A DNA stretch of 64,000 nt from NCBI GenBank assembly GCA_002803225.1, contig NXFV01000430.1, forward strand, positions 79,299 through 143,298, given 5' to 3'. This document shows positions 11,410 to 24,323 of this stretch, piece by piece. The translations under genes were made by a program, and so were the position numbers. The notes under the pieces were generated by a model that did not search any database, was not told the DNA's origin, and saw nothing but the letters and a program-made list of their open reading frames with translations. The stretch comes from Gamarada debralockiae (taxonomy: Eukaryota; Ascomycota; Leotiomycetes; Helotiales; Hyphodiscaceae). Within the stretch, counting starts at the first letter, position 1; every line of letters begins with the position of its first letter.

Positions 11410-14080
11410 CTTGCAAATCAACCCAAAATCTCTCGCTCAAAAATTCCTTTCCTCCACAATGGTATCTGAGTGTCGAAGATATTGTCTCATGAAGATACTT
11501 GAGAGACAGGCTCGTCCAAGTTGATAGTCGAGGTCCCAAAGCCGGCCTGGGATAATGCAATGTGTCTTTCAAGTGAAGACGCAATCGTTGGAAAGAGTTC
11601 CAAAAGTCGTCCGGTCTGGAGAAGGGATGTTGTTGAGGATATGTAGCCCTGATCTATGTGATCGAAGTAAGATGTTTCAGATATCTTATTGAGTTGAGAG
11701 ATCTTCTTGACGAGGACCGGCTTCCGGAAACAACTTAAACTTTCGACCGAGTGGCTTTGACAGAAAACTGTGAACCAAATCTCCAAGGAGCTTGCGAGGA
11801 GGTGGTGGTAGTGATAGGTTGTGGTGGGATCGACGTCCGACAATGCATTGACCTAATCGGAAACTTTCGAAACAGTCTGGTGAACCTTCGTGTATCGAGG
11901 CAATCGTCTAAACATCTGACTTATCAAGTCATCGAGCGGATCTACCAAGGCCCGAAAGAAACAATAAGATTATCCCCCGAAACGTTAAGGCTCTGAAAGC
12001 ATTGACTGCGGATGGTCTGGTTATATCAGGTGAAGGGACTGTTATTGGGCGAAGAAACTTCAGCCGACTTCAGCTAGATTTGCCTACGCAGTTTCCCATG
12101 AACACGAGCCGCTGCGCAGGTTGTCGAGATCTCGAGAGTATCGGTGGATAGATGCAGTGAGTTCACTGGAAATCGACGAATGAGGTGGGGGAGGAAGAAC
12201 TATTCTAGCATCAAATGGCAAAAAGATCAAAAGATAGGACGACGTCAAGGGCCATTCAGACTACCTGGTCGAATGTAAGGCTGGTCCGCGTATGCATGAA
12301 AGACTGGCCACGTTTGGCTGACGGGTAGTGGAATAAGACAGCAGAAGAAGAGGCAACGGGCGGCGATAGACATGAGCACCACATGTGCAAAGAGAAGAAA
12401 TAGCCCTCAAACTGGAGCATCAATCAGCCGTAGTAAGGTTGTATGTGAGTGAGTTGCGTGATGCATAGTGCATTGATTATGCTGGAAACGGGAACTCGGC
12501 CAGTGTTTGATGTTGAGGTTCCCCATACTTTCTTGAGCAATGACCCATGCTTACTGGACCCATCTTCGGAGCCTTGTCCATAGTGGCCAAGGGTCCTGGG
12601 TCAAGCCATCAACGAACCATCTTCGGTCTCATGTTCGCTTAACCCATGTAGTGTGGCCGTGTGGCCGCAGCGTTTCGAGACTGATCCTGACGGTGATCAC
12701 TGAAGATATTATTATCGTCTGAACTGGCCATACGATCTTCTCAGGGAACAAGATTCAATTGTGAATCGTCAATTGCTGCATCCCACAATCTGACACCCAC
12801 AATTCATGCTGTTAGTAGCGCTGAAGATGGGATTTCAGCTGCTAGAGCACGGCACGCTGACTTTTCTCTCCGAAGCCTCTAATCCGTACCTTTCGTTCTG
12901 GGAAATCATTGCGAATGTTTGATCTCAAGGCGAGAAGAGCAAATTTGGGTAAGTTGTGACATGAGCGATACCTGCCGTCTAACCGTCCACACACGGACTC
13001 TTGCAGCTCGGTAGTTGGGGAAGGAAGAAGGGCTGACGAGAGAGATCTCAAAGAGAGAAAGTTGCGAATTGGCTGTTGCAATTGTGGTGTCTTGATGCCT
13101 GCAGCCATACGATATGGAAGCTGGAAGCAGCAAGGTAGCCTCGTATGTCTTTTACTCATGGGAGCCTTCAGGCTGGCAATCCTGCCATCGTGACGCTGTG
13201 GTGAAATAGCCACTTCAACGGTCAGTATGTTGAGGTACATAGTACTTACGGAAGGTACGAATACCTCACTTCTAGAGCCCTTGAGGCCTCAACATTATCT
13301 TGCAGACTCGTACTCATCTCAGCTGCCAGCACATCTCTGCATCCTCTTCGCATGTGGGTATTCCGCATCGGAAGATTTCCTTCGAATTGACGGGCTGGGA
13401 TGATCTGGGATCCCTTCGATTGCGTTGTTCAGGTGGTCCCGACGTGGATTGTGAATCAAATGGCGCTGCTTGAGAATGAGTGGCGGGCTCCGCACGTTAG
13501 GGTGGATGACAATTGGCGAGTTTTGGGTCTGTAGAAAATTTGCCGTGTGGCTTGCGATTGGGTCGAGAGCTCCAAACCCCGTGTTTCATGTTCTGCGATG
13601 TTCTGCTGGGATGATGCACCGCCCGATCAAGGTGAGATACTATTCTGACACTTTACTCGCTCCATAACTCCATTAACCCATTGGAATCGACCGAAAAGAT
13701 CAGCTGAAACTTCACACCGAGAGTTTCTGTGACGACTTCGGCCGGTTCGAGAAGGCGCAGGTTCATGCCTTCATCCTTTCCCTTGTCCGGAATCCTTGGG
13801 ACCCCTGTGCGGGCATGCTTGAGCCTTGAAGATCCTCTTGGTGCAAGAACGGGAATGCAGCACAGACTTCAGTGATTTCACCCACCTCACGGACCAAGCG
13901 AGTTTGGTTTAAGAGGCTGTGTTGGTGGGAATATCTGATGCTCAGGCGGGGTTTCTGATTTTCTGATGTGAGATAGATGCCGTGAAGCGTGAAGCAGATC
14001 AGGGAGCGGACTATCAAACATCAAATGTCTGTTCGACGTATTCGTCTTTCTCGACCTGATAGATTTTCGTCCCATGTTTG
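11410..14080. other. Intergenic, 2.7 kb, probable long 5' leader/promoter
   Basis: No convincing gene. Minus-strand open frames at 11487-11843 and 12842-13240 have no recognisable domains and lie upstream of the ORP1-like gene, so they may be leader or promoter sequence. Long 5' regions are common for fungal regulators, which would fit, but nothing here proves it. Confidence 0.4.
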
Positions 14081-14500
14081 AAAAAGTTAGTGCAAGTTAG
14101 TGCCTGACAGGGGAAGAAAACATGGCGACATTTAGTGCAAAAATCACGTGATAATTACGATATAGCGTTCTTCACGTGATTCCTTTTAAATGTTTTGTAG
14201 ACAAAGTTGCACTTGTAGAATATAAAAGCTTAAAACTAGAAGAACGAATGAATTTCTAGTAGTCCCTTCGAATTTCATTTCAAAAGGAATGACTACACTT
14301 CGAAGAGCATATAATTATTTCCCTCTTTTACATCTATTTCTAGCAGTTGAACTGATTATTTTTCATTATAAGCAGATTAATAAAGGTGCAAGACGAAGTA
14401 GTTGGTTTCTATTAAAATCAAAAGCTGTTTAATATTTATTATCTTCTAGACTTATATACTAATTCCATCTTTCTACCGATTTATCATGTGATCTCGAATT
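14081..14500. other. AT-rich tract
   Basis: Base composition changes sharply to long A/T runs between about 14180 and 14480, unlike the flanks. The left edge carries short direct repeats of GTTAGTGC/GCAAGTTAGTGC (14085-14103) and a pair of CACGTG-containing inverted repeats. No open frame of note. It may be the remnant of a small transposon or a mutated repeat; no target duplication could be established by eye. Confidence 0.45.
14142..14181. repeat. 10-bp perfect inverted repeat with two CACGTG boxes
   Basis: AATCACGTGA (14142-14151) and TCACGTGATT (14172-14181) are exact reverse complements separated by 20 bp. Each arm holds the palindrome TCACGTGA, the classic site of bHLH factors such as Cbf1. 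It could be a paired binding site or the ends of a mini-element. Confidence 0.6.
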
Positions 14501-15271
14501 GCCAGTTCCCATCCGTCAGGTCAACGACGAGTTGTCCTACTTACTTACTCCTCTCACTCAATTCTGATGATTAAGTTCTTGATACTTGCTCTCAAGTAAA
14601 GGTACCGTGGATAATGTATTTGTTGAGATATACTTGTAAATTCGAAGCAACTTTCCGCATGGCGAATAGCGTTTTGAACGTCTTTCGTTCCTTCCCAGAG
14701 ATCCCTCGCAGAACATGAATGCTAGGGCTTCAATTCTAAGCACTAGCTCTTGATGAAGATTTGGACACTCGCATTGGACTTAGCCCCTTGAACGCTGTAT
14801 TTTGCGACGTAACAGCTCTTCTTGACGAAATCAAACCCAGCTGGGAACGCATGTCTTGCTCTTCCCGACGCTTCAAGAAATCTCAATTCGAACTTTCGAG
14901 GAGCATTCAGCCCCCCAAATTAAGATGTTTTCCTCCCAATTCCAGTGCGAGATGGAGGAAATTAGAATCGGGTGGGAGCATGACAAGGGGGACCATGTCT
15001 GATGACCCAAAAGGCATCCCAGCAGCCTTCTAACTACGTCTTCAGAAGCTTACCATGAACCTCATATCTGGAATAGCGTTATCACAGGCTTCACAGAGTA
15101 CAGACCACTAGAAAGTCTCGGTTTATGTCATTCTTTTCTAAGGTACAACGTTATATGGAGAATTCAAAGCGCTTGTGTGCGCATCTTATCCACAATGCAC
15201 GGAAGAACGACTAATGAATGACCTCCAATTCCATGCTGCAACAAGAAAATCTCTAAACTTCCACAACCCAT
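14501..15271. other. Intergenic, 3' flank of RTF1
   Basis: No recognisable gene. A 90-codon plus-strand open frame (14761-15033) does not start with ATG and shows no domain. Confidence 0.4.
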
Positions 15272-17273
15272 CTAAAGCTCAAGCTCGATACCAAGGTCGA
15301 TTGCACCGATGATATCGTCATCCATCAAAGGTCTTCGAATGGTTGGCAGCCCCTTCTTTTCGGAAGATTGCAGCTTGGCAAGGTGTGGAAGAGGAGTGGT
15401 AGGTTTCTTCGCAGACAAATTGGGAGTGCCAATCGCGGGAGTGTTGGTGCCGCTGCGCTCACTGTCCGTCTTTTTCGCTCCAAAAGCATCAGCAACATCG
15501 TGCTTGAACTTTGCTCGAGTCTTGAGACGTCTTGAAGTGTCTTCTGTAACCACTTCGCCACGAGCAATGGCAGCTTCCGTCATCTTGGCAGCTCTTCTCT
15601 CATTGATCTGAGCTTGCCGGACCTTCTCAGCATTCTCCCGGCGATGTTGTTTGTTCAGGACAGCCAATCGCTCTTGTTGGCTCAAGCCTGAAGGATTTGG
15701 GTTCTTCTTGGGCTGCATTGAGGTGCTATATGCAAGCTTTGGCCCATCGAGCTCTGCAAGCTCCTTCTGGATTTGTTCGATTTTCTCTTCATCGCCACGG
15801 CCTTTAGCCTCCTTGAGGAGGTTCGTCAATCGGTTCCGCTCAATTGGGATATATTTGTTGACAAGCGCTCCGGACTTGGTCAACTTTTCTTGAAGCTCGG
15901 CCTCGGTCCACGAACGGTTAACGAGGGCGTTGATATCATTGATCTTCGTGGCGAGCTTTGGCTTTGTTGGTAGAGGAATGCCTTCGTTCATACATGTGTT
16001 CTTGTATCGATTCCACTCAGCCTGCAAACAATCAGTATTTTGAATCCATCAGCCAAGCTCCAAAATACAAACCTCTGTAAATGGAGAATCGGAACAAGTA
16101 ATGAAAGGCCAATTTCTCTCCGCTTTGCCATGCGCAGCGCGTACATATTGGGTCGTCTTGAAGTGTTTCCCATTCGCAGTTTCCATAGCGTATGGTCGAT
16201 CTTCAACGAACCCTTTGGAAATGTTAGCATCGATGCTGCAGAACAGACCATCTCCGCCTACCTTTAATGAGTGCCATTCTGTAGATATTCTGGCCCAACT
16301 CTTTGTCAACCCCAACGCTGATTCTTACGAAGCAGCCGGTGATTGCCTCATCAAATCCGGGATAGAAACAAACCATTGCAAATCTGGTTCTGCCAACTCG
16401 TACTCGCTCGATATCGTGAAGGCCAGCTGGTTCCGCATCTCGATAGTCGGGAGAGATTGATTTCTTGTTCTTGCCCTTTCCATCGTCCCATTCGACCTCG
16501 CTTTCTCCTTCCGCATCCGCGTCCGAATAATCTTCTTGCGTGGCTCTTCGGTCCTTGTTGCGCTCCTTATCCTCATCACGGCGGCGTTGGCGATCAGTCT
16601 TCTCAGCTCTTGCTCGTTTGAGACTGTCAATGCCGGTGCTTGCTTCGCCAACTTTTCCACCTCCCAGCTTTGTTCGTTGACGGGGAGTCTTTCTCTGATT
16701 CTCATCCAGGTCTGCAGCACTAGCCTTGCGCTTCTTATCCAGCTTTCTGCTCTCTGCCTCACGGGCATTCAGGAGTTGGCGCAGAGCTCTGTTCTGTCGG
16801 TCTCTTTCAACCTCCTGTGCTCGCTCTGCAAGAAGCTCCTCCCGTTTGATCTCAGGCATTGCCATAATCTCGGCCTTGTCGGCAGAGTTGACGAACTTGC
16901 CTTCGAGTGGGTATCGGTCACCATCGTCGTACAGGCCAGGCGCATCAGATTCAGAATCGGATTCATCCATAGGTGCGGATCGCATAGAGTTGGGAGATGA
17001 ATGGCCAGAAGAGCTGTGAATGGTCAGCAGCGCTCAAGAAGGATAAAGAATCGCAGTGGTAAAGCTCAAGATGACTTACGCTTCGCCCTCTTCTTCTGAA
17101 TCATTCTGCCGTCTGCCTGCCTTCCGGCCCGACTTCTTCGCGCTGGCTTTGCCCGCGACCTTTCGGTCTGGTGATGCTGAACTTTCACCACTGACGTTCA
17201 TTGGCGCCTCGTCTTCTTCGTCGGAGGAAGCAGCTCCAGCGAGAGCGAGGAGCTCGTCATCAATATCGGACAT
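15272..17273 (-). CDS. RTF1: RNA polymerase-associated protein Rtf1 (Paf1 complex)
   Basis: Four exons (17273-17080, 17013-16262, 16212-16073, 16021-15272), 611 aa; introns of 66, 49 and 51 nt. The ATG at 17273 has a CCAAA context and opens MSDIDDELLALAG, typical of Rtf1. Residues 1-260 are acidic and charged (EESDSE-type and KR-rich coiled stretch). The Plus3 domain spans about 266-385: IERVRVGRTRFAMVCFYPGF, GQNIYRMALIKGFVEDRPYA, FKTTQYVRAAHGKAERNWPF. It continues with SDSPFTEAEWNRYKNTC and the IPLPTKPKLATKINDINAL motif. The C-terminal third is a charged helical region. Rtf1 works with the Paf1 complex on elongating RNA polymerase II, promotes H2B ubiquitination and binds Spt5 through Plus3. 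Splice phases join exactly within the Plus3 domain. The gene is divergent from COQ7 with about 480 bp between the starts. Confidence 0.95.
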
Positions 17274-17752
17274 TTTGGCGACTTGTTTTAGAGTTTGTGG
17301 AGAGTGAACGAGGAGGGCACGGCGAGGTTGTCGTGATATGATTGATGTATTGAGTGGAGCGATTGGGTGAATTAGTGAATGGAAAAGCTTCCTGTAAGCT
17401 GAACGATTGATATCCAACGAAGACAGGAGGAAGGCAGGCAGTTGTGGTAACCAGTTGGCGCTGGGGAGTCCGGATATGAGTACAATTTTGGACGTGCCGT
17501 GGTGACTTTACAAAAGAAGTTTACAATGGCAGTCGCGATGATGGGAAGGGGCAAGTACGGACACTTTTTTAGCGTCAAGTATTAGCGTGATCGGCCACAA
17601 GATATTCCGCTCCAACCCCTGCAAGACTTTCTGGTCGTCATCAATTCACTCTTTCGACTTTCCCGGGCTCCTTCAATACAGGCAGATACTTGTCTGTACC
17701 TTCTAATATCACTTCAGAAGCTCTAACTGAAGCTTGTCTAATTGAGATCAAA

Positions 17753-18613
17753 ATGTCTCTGTTACAAACTTCCAAACGTTCAATTCGTCACGTAGCAAAC
17801 CTCCTAGTCTGCGATTTCTTAGCACCCAGTCTCGTTCAACATCCACGATTTGTCCTCTCAAATAGATGTCTATCCACGAGCCAGAAATCCTCTGCAGCTG
17901 CACCAGCTCATGATTCCCAAAGCACATCTTCACAAACGCCCAAATCCGGCGCAGAAGCTTCGTCCAACCCCTCACCCGTCTCCAAACCCTTAACCCAAGC
18001 CCAACGAAACTTCCTCACCAGCGCAGTACGTTCTCCTCCCTTTCCTCCTTCTCCATCATATTTTCTAATGTCTCCTCAGCTCCGAGTCAACCAAGCCGGC
18101 GAACTAGCAGCAACCCTAATCTACACCTCCCAAACACCCATCATCGTCTCCTCGCACCCACACCTACGTCCCCTCATGAAACACATGTACGACCAAGAAG
18201 CCGGGCACTTCAAAACCTTCAACGCCCTTCTCGCCAAACATCGAGTCCGTCCAACAGCCATGTATCCGCTCTGGACTCTCGCAGCCTCCGCTTTAGGCTG
18301 GGGAACCGCAATAATGGGCCGCGAAGCAGCAATGGCGTGCACGGAAGCTGTCGAGACGGAGATTGGCACACATTATAATGAGCAAGTGGGAGTGTTGTTG
18401 CAGATGGCGGAGGAGATGGAGAGGAATGGGGAAGAGATGGGAGGGGAATTGAGGGAGTTGATGGGGACGATTAGGAGGATTAGGGATGAGGAGTTGGAGC
18501 ATTTGGATCATGCTGTTGATAATGATGCTAAGCAGGCGGTGCCGCATGAGCTGTTGACGGGCGTTATAAGGGCGGGGTGTAGAGGAGCGATTTGGATTAG
18601 TGAGAGAGTGTAA
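17753..18613 (+). CDS. COQ7: 5-demethoxyubiquinone hydroxylase, mitochondrial (Coq7)
   Basis: Two exons (17753-18025, 18080-18613), 268 aa. The 54-nt intron (GTACGT..CTCAG) is a multiple of three and has no stop, so an unspliced reading looks like one ORF; removing it restores LTSA-LRVNQAGELAA, as in other Coq7 proteins. The first 90 residues are basic and Ser-rich, consistent with a mitochondrial presequence. The di-iron carboxylate ligands are in place: E in QAGELAA, EAGH in MYDQEAGHFK, E in AVETEIGTHYNEQ, and the second ExxH in DEELEHLDHA. Coq7 hydroxylates demethoxyubiquinone in the second-last step of ubiquinone synthesis on the matrix face of the inner membrane. Length and motif spacing are normal. 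Confidence 0.95.
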   Translation: MSLLQTSKRSIRHVANLLVCDFLAPSLVQHPRFVLSNRCLSTSQKSSAAAPAHDSQSTSSQTPKSGAEASSNPSPVSKPLTQAQRNFLTSAVRSPPFPPSPSYFLMSPQLRVNQAGELAATLIYTSQTPIIVSSHPHLRPLMKHMYDQEAGHFKTFNALLAKHRVRPTAMYPLWTLAASALGWGTAIMGREAAMACTEAVETEIGTHYNEQVGVLLQMAEEMERNGEEMGGELRELMGTIRRIRDEELEHLDHAVDNDAKQAVPHELLTGVIRAGCRGAIWISERV

Positions 18614-18765
18614 TGTTATGATGAATGTAATGCATTTGTTCTTGGTACATTTTGGAAAAGCAACGCTTCGCTGATATGCTGATTGAGAAACGCCCGATTC
18701 CCAATGCACCTGCTCTTTCGGTTATCGTGACACAATATACAAACCGGATATGGCCAAGGAGATTT

Positions 18766-21700
18766 TTAGTCGCTGTGAAATATGTTAGCAATTTGTCCAC
18801 CTCAAACGGGTGTTGGACTTACTAGATTTGCAAAGGGGCCACTTGATCCACCTGGTAGAGCCAATTCGAGTTGAGTTCTTCTTTGATAAGCCAGTCGTAC
18901 GGGAAGAGAACTAGATGTCCCTGCACCATGCCCAAGAGTTCCTCGGCATCATACTGGCTGATAAGATCGTCGCTGCCAGAGAAGCCTTTCCGGCTACCCT
19001 TCGTGGTTCCGCGGCGTCGTTTCTTGACAGAACCTTGGTTTGAAGTGTTCGCTGTTGTATTACCACATGTTTTGTCTGGTTGCGTCGAAGAAGAGAACGT
19101 GGTCTTCCTTGAGGCTTGTGGGGCCTTTTCAGGGTCTGCTGTCGATGGGTTGAGCAAAGTCGAATCCATGGTTGGGAATAATTCGTCTCCGGCTGGCAGC
19201 ACGGGTGAAGACGGGGGGGCTTCATCCGATTGTCGCTTGATTGCAGCTTTCTCGTCGACTCCATTTGTGTGACAATGCGTATCCTCCTCTTGCATTCTAG
19301 CGGTGGATGTATCGCCACGGCCATCGTGCTCTTCGTTGGCGTTCTCGGCCCATTCCGTGACAGTACCGAGTGGATGGCGCTCATTTTGCCCCTGCCCATG
19401 GGTCTTGACCTTTTCGGAGAGGTTATTCATGCCGTCAGTTATACCTCCCAAGCCAGGAATTGATGCCGTTGCACCCGGTGGACCACTTTTGCCTTGTGCC
19501 TCTTGCTCTTCGCGCTCGTTACTCTTGGCTCCGCCTTGGGCTTGAGCAAATCTCTCAGCATAGGCAGCAAACTCGGTGTATTCATGCCAATTCGTCACTT
19601 CGCTATCAGGACTGCATCTGAACACTCGTCGGAAAATCTTTGTGTTGTTCTCTGCGACCAGACGCCAAGTATCTTCGAAGAACGAGTCGTTGAGAGGATC
19701 GCGCATACAGTCTTTATCAATGCTAGCCAATTTGATGTCCGCAGTCAATGGATTGAACGACTTGTGAGCTGGGTTTCGAGAGGCATCCAAGTGAACCGGC
19801 GGCCCACCAATATCAGTATCGTCTATGGCGGGCAATGCTGGGAGCTGAGATAGCTGGGTAAGGCCAAGTTGGTCAGTGGTTCGTCGAGGGAGATGAGGCA
19901 TTGGAGGAAGGGCATAGTTTCCAGGCCCACTGTCGTCAACTCCTTGATGCTTGCTAGGAACGTGTCTCGTATGTGGCTTTTTTAGATGATTGACGGTACT
20001 TTTACCTTCAGGAGCAATATCATTGACTAAGACCTCGCGAGCTCCCTCAATAAGAACTGAGTCTCTACCAAGACCGATGCCGGATTTCTCAGCAGCTTTC
20101 CATTGATCCTTGCCTTCGCCGTCAACTTCAGCAGCATGTTCTGCGTTGTTGGTGACCCTCTTGTCAGTGGTCATCGATTTGAATTCCTCGCACGCTAAGT
20201 TAGGATTTCCTTCCTGCTCCCAATCGATATCATGGTTGAAGCTGCGAAGGTATTCTTGATTGGCAATTCGAGAAGCTTGATCGCTAGTCACTGTTTGGCT
20301 CTGAGAAGACTGGGATCGTTCAGCCTGAGCGTCACCTGTCTCATTGTAGATCCCATTCATCTTTGACTCATATTCCTCTTCTTCTCGATCCAGCTCGGCA
20401 CGGCGCTCCTCCTCCATGACCTCGTCCACGTCGAGACCAAGATGTTCTCTCATCAAACGCATCCGCAATGTATGAGCGAAACGTCCCACAAGATACGGTT
20501 CGCCGTCCATAGTCGACCACAGCATATCAGTGTCACGAACCACTGCGGCGCATTCCGAATCTCTGACACCTAACATGGATCTTTCGTTTATGTTGGCTGA
20601 ACCGATCAAAGCAATGCGATCATCCACGATGATCACCTTCGCGTGAATGTACAGCTGTTCAGTGACGAGCATCTTCTTAGGACCAATCTTGCCCCAAGCT
20701 CTCAGACTGAAGAAGTTGACAAAGTCTTCAGGCTCAATGCCATGACTTCTCAAGCGGCCAAAGATAGAACCTTCGCCGCGGCAGATACTTCGGAATTGGC
20801 ACTGCATAATCAACCGCACGCTCGTTCCCTCCGGCTCGTCCACAGTATTCTGGAAGCCTGGCATCAGTGGAATAACAATGACGCACCGCCAACTTTCATT
20901 GTTCTGGTAGGCACGAATCGCACGTTCAACAATAGCATCGCCAATTTTGTTTACGATCTTGACGTTCATCGTTTCGCAGCTGGTGATAAAGAATTGGTTC
21001 TCAATGTAGACGAAATGCTCAGACTCCTCAATCATTTTGCAGTAAGCGTCCATGATACTGTGCTCAGTGTCAATAAGTCCCAACGACCAGTCGGTAGCTG
21101 ATCGCAAAATCTGGACTTCGCAGGTACCAGTGAGCCCAAGAGACTCAAGATCCGCGCTATTGTAGTCGGGGGGAGGAAGAAGAAATGGAGTAGGCCTGGT
21201 TGGTTTCCGACCTCGCAGAACGTAGTTCCATCTTTGTACAAAATGGCGCGTCAAGTCTCTTGCTGGCTGGCCGACGACCTGCATGGAAATATCATGCCAT
21301 GGCATTCTGGGCGTCTTTGAGCGATCATACATTTCAGCGTAAGGCTCGGAAAGCTTGTAGAAATCTTGAACTCGAGGATTTGAGTAGTCTTTGCCAGGCC
21401 ACAGTTGACAATGATCGGCATCCTTGGGCAGATCTGATTGTTCAAAGCCAGTTGGCTTATCATCCACAACGGAATGCTGAGGAGTATCCCAACGACCGAA
21501 ACACAGATCAATACCACCGACAAAGGCCACAGTATGGTCAACAATGCAAATTTTCTCGTGATGAGCAAAGAAGAATTGATTCTTCTTGAACTGGTTGGGT
21601 GATCTTTGAACAAAGATATTTGGGTGAAGATCGAGCATCGAAAATTTGGTAAACTCGGAATCGATGGGAATAGCCGCCTCGACATTTCTGTAGATGATAA

Positions 21701-24323
21701 TGAAGATTTTGACTCCTTCCCTAGCCTTCTTCTGGAGCAACCTGTCAAGACGCCATTTCTGGCTGATGGCTGCTGGTCGTCGCATGTACAACTGGGGACT
21801 CAACCACCAATCGTGGATGTAGATGACATCTTTGGCCATATTGATGGCTCGAGAAACATTCCACATATAATCTCGTCCATCGACCAGCCATTGTGCATAG
21901 ACACCAGTCCGAACGGGCGCAAAACTACCAAATCGATTCGGCTTTGACCACGGGGTGTTCAATAACATAAACGTCAAAGATTCTTCAAATTGCCTGAGTT
22001 GACGCTCGTTCTTTGCTAACAACTTGACTTTCCTTTCCGAGTTCTGTAATTTGAGGCTGTGGTGCTGGGGATGTTTTGCAGAAGATTCGGCTTTCTCCCT
22101 TCCACCCATCTCCGTGAACTTGCGCCGTTTCTTTCGAATCTCAAACTTCGAATCCACAAGGTAGACGTCGTATATGTGCATGTTCTCTGGCGATTCGACA
22201 CATACAATGTAACTGTGCCTGACCAAAAACCATTTTGGAGAGTGTCGAACGAAGACGTTTCTTGGCGTAAGCATTCTCCTCACATCCAGCCCCTTCGCAG
22301 ATTGTATGACGAGGAAACCTTCCTTCCCGTGATAGCTGCCCTCTGCTGCTAGTCTGACCCCCAGCGCAGACAACTCAAGAAACCTACAGAGACGATTGCT
22401 GTCTGCTCGGAAAATGAGCCAACGGATCATCTCTTGGAGATACTGTTCCAGCCTCCTTCTTTGTCTTTCATTGTAGATCCTCTTCTGTTGTGCGCCTTGG
22501 CCTCCACCCACGACTGCTCCAGTATTTGGATCAGTTGTCACTGCACTGGATCTTCTGCGTCCACTTGCACCTAGAGAAGGGCGTCTCTTCTTACGCTTCC
22601 GCTCTGTCTCGCTGTGCGTTGCTTCGCCCACAGTTTCATCTGCCCTAATGGCATCTGCTTCGTCTTCTTCGCTATCACCAAGCCCCCGGACACCTCTGAA
22701 GTATGGAAATGCTGACTTGGGGAATCGTGGCTGCTTTGGCCTTGAATCTGCGTCACTCTTGAGCTGAATATATTTGTCGCTGCTCGCTTGGATCTTATAT
22801 CGTAGATGTAGATTTGCAAAGTCTCGAAGAGATCGATGAATGACCCATTTCATTCGATTTAAGCCACTCCCATATTCGAGTTCGATTCGGAAAACAAGGT
22901 GTCTCTCAGTCTCATTGGCATCTTCAACAGTAGGGCGGCTGTCTGTGACACGCAACTTTAACTGTTCGAGCAGAACTGGAATTCTCTTATTTCCGTGCTC
23001 ATCTCTTTGGATCATACTGGCAAGCATGAGAGCCGCAGGAGCTCCAGCACGTAGCTCTGCCATTAACTCTGCTGATTTGAGGTAGTCGACCTTATGCTCT
23101 TCTTTCTTTTGCCCTAACAACTTGAGACCGTGCTTTAGCATTCTCCATCTCTGAGCGCCGAAAGTAGTTGCTCGCTCAGCGCCAAGGAGAGGCCGTTGCT
23201 TTGTTGTCTGCCCGTCACCGTCACTCTGGCCGCCTCCCAAACCTGTTAATGCACGTCTGAAATTGCTTGGTCGTCTTATTGATAGTGGGCCACCTACCCC
23301 ACCAGGTTGATTTCCAGTATTGCCAGAACTACCTGCCCCAAGTCCTCGGCCACCGGATATCCAGGAGCTTCCGCGTCTCCAAGCGCTCCCAGCGCTGAGC
23401 CGATCACGTCCTTCGCCTTCAGACACATGACCTCGGTCTAGAGATCCATCTGTTGCTCGTCGACTCAGAAAGAAGTTTGGCCGAGTGCCCCCAGGAGAAT
23501 CAGCTTGTGCAGTATTCCGTACCCTTGGTGTGTTTGGCGCTGTTTGGCTTCCGCTTGTAGTCGCTGGAGGTCTTCGAATACGGCGCTTCCGTTTGACTCG
23601 AATCGCATCAGCCGCACTCTCATCTGCAGTCTCCTCTGCATCAGCATCCACATCGCTCCCCTCTTCTTGCAAAGTATGTGGGAATCTCGAAGATCGTTCG
23701 GCAGCAGGGGTCATTGGCGCAGATCCGGTGTCCTCGATAGGGTTCGTAGGGCTGCTCTGGCTTCTGATATGAGTCTGTAATCCACCCGTAGAAGCCAATG
23801 CCTTTAATTTTGACATCAGAGACTGCCCGCGCCTGTCCTTGCTTGGTGTCTCTCCATCATCGTTGCCCCATGAATCCTGCCTGGTATGCCCTGTAAAATC
23901 CACCGCTGGATCTGTTCTTGCAAATTGTACACTTCGTCGGCCTGGTGGAGTAGATGCGCCAGCGCTCGTGGCAACAGCTTCCGCAGGGAACGAGTTGGGC
24001 GGCCCAGCACTTTGTTTCAAGGCGGATTGTAGCTGCGGGTACGTCGCCGTCGTAGGATGATTGGGAGAGGGCGAAGTAATGCCATTGCGTGGAATTCCTC
24101 CATTTATGTAATCTGAAGCCTCGATGGGTATCTTGTTCGCGCTGCCGTTCGAGGTCGTAGATGGGAGGTCGCGCGAGGGTTCAGGAGGTGCATCAGCAAT
24201 CACCGCGGTACGCAAGCCAGACTGTCGTACAGCTGCAGATCCATTCGCATTTCCATACACAGGTGACTCCGAACGTGGACTTCGTGTCATCGGAGAAACT
24301 GATCCCTCATTGCGTTGAGCCAT
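18766..24323 (-). CDS. SPO14: Phospholipase D1 (Spo14-type, PX-PH-PLD)
   Basis: The main exon runs from ATG at 24323 to 18823 and a 7-nt last exon (18772-18766) follows a 50-nt intron, giving 1835 aa ending in LQIYD. The apparent TAG at 18824-18822 overlaps a GTAAGT donor; the intron holds a perfect TGCTAAC branch point and ends in ACAG. Residues 1-450 are low-complexity and Ser/Pro-rich. A PX-like domain lies at about 470-550, a PH-like domain at about 620-780. The two catalytic HKD motifs are HHEKICIVDHTVAFVGGID (about 921) and HAKVIIVDDRIALIGSANIN (about 1225). The enzyme cleaves phosphatidylcholine to phosphatidic acid, usually with PIP2, in secretion and sporulation membranes. The tail beyond the catalytic region is long and polar, with a basic KKRRRGTTKGSRKG patch. 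An unbroken 5.5-kb exon is unusual in this intron-rich window. Confidence 0.95.

Noticed and set aside
11487..11843. 118-codon minus-strand open frame
   Set aside because: No ATG in a natural context, no domain, and it lies in the upstream region of the ORP1-like gene.
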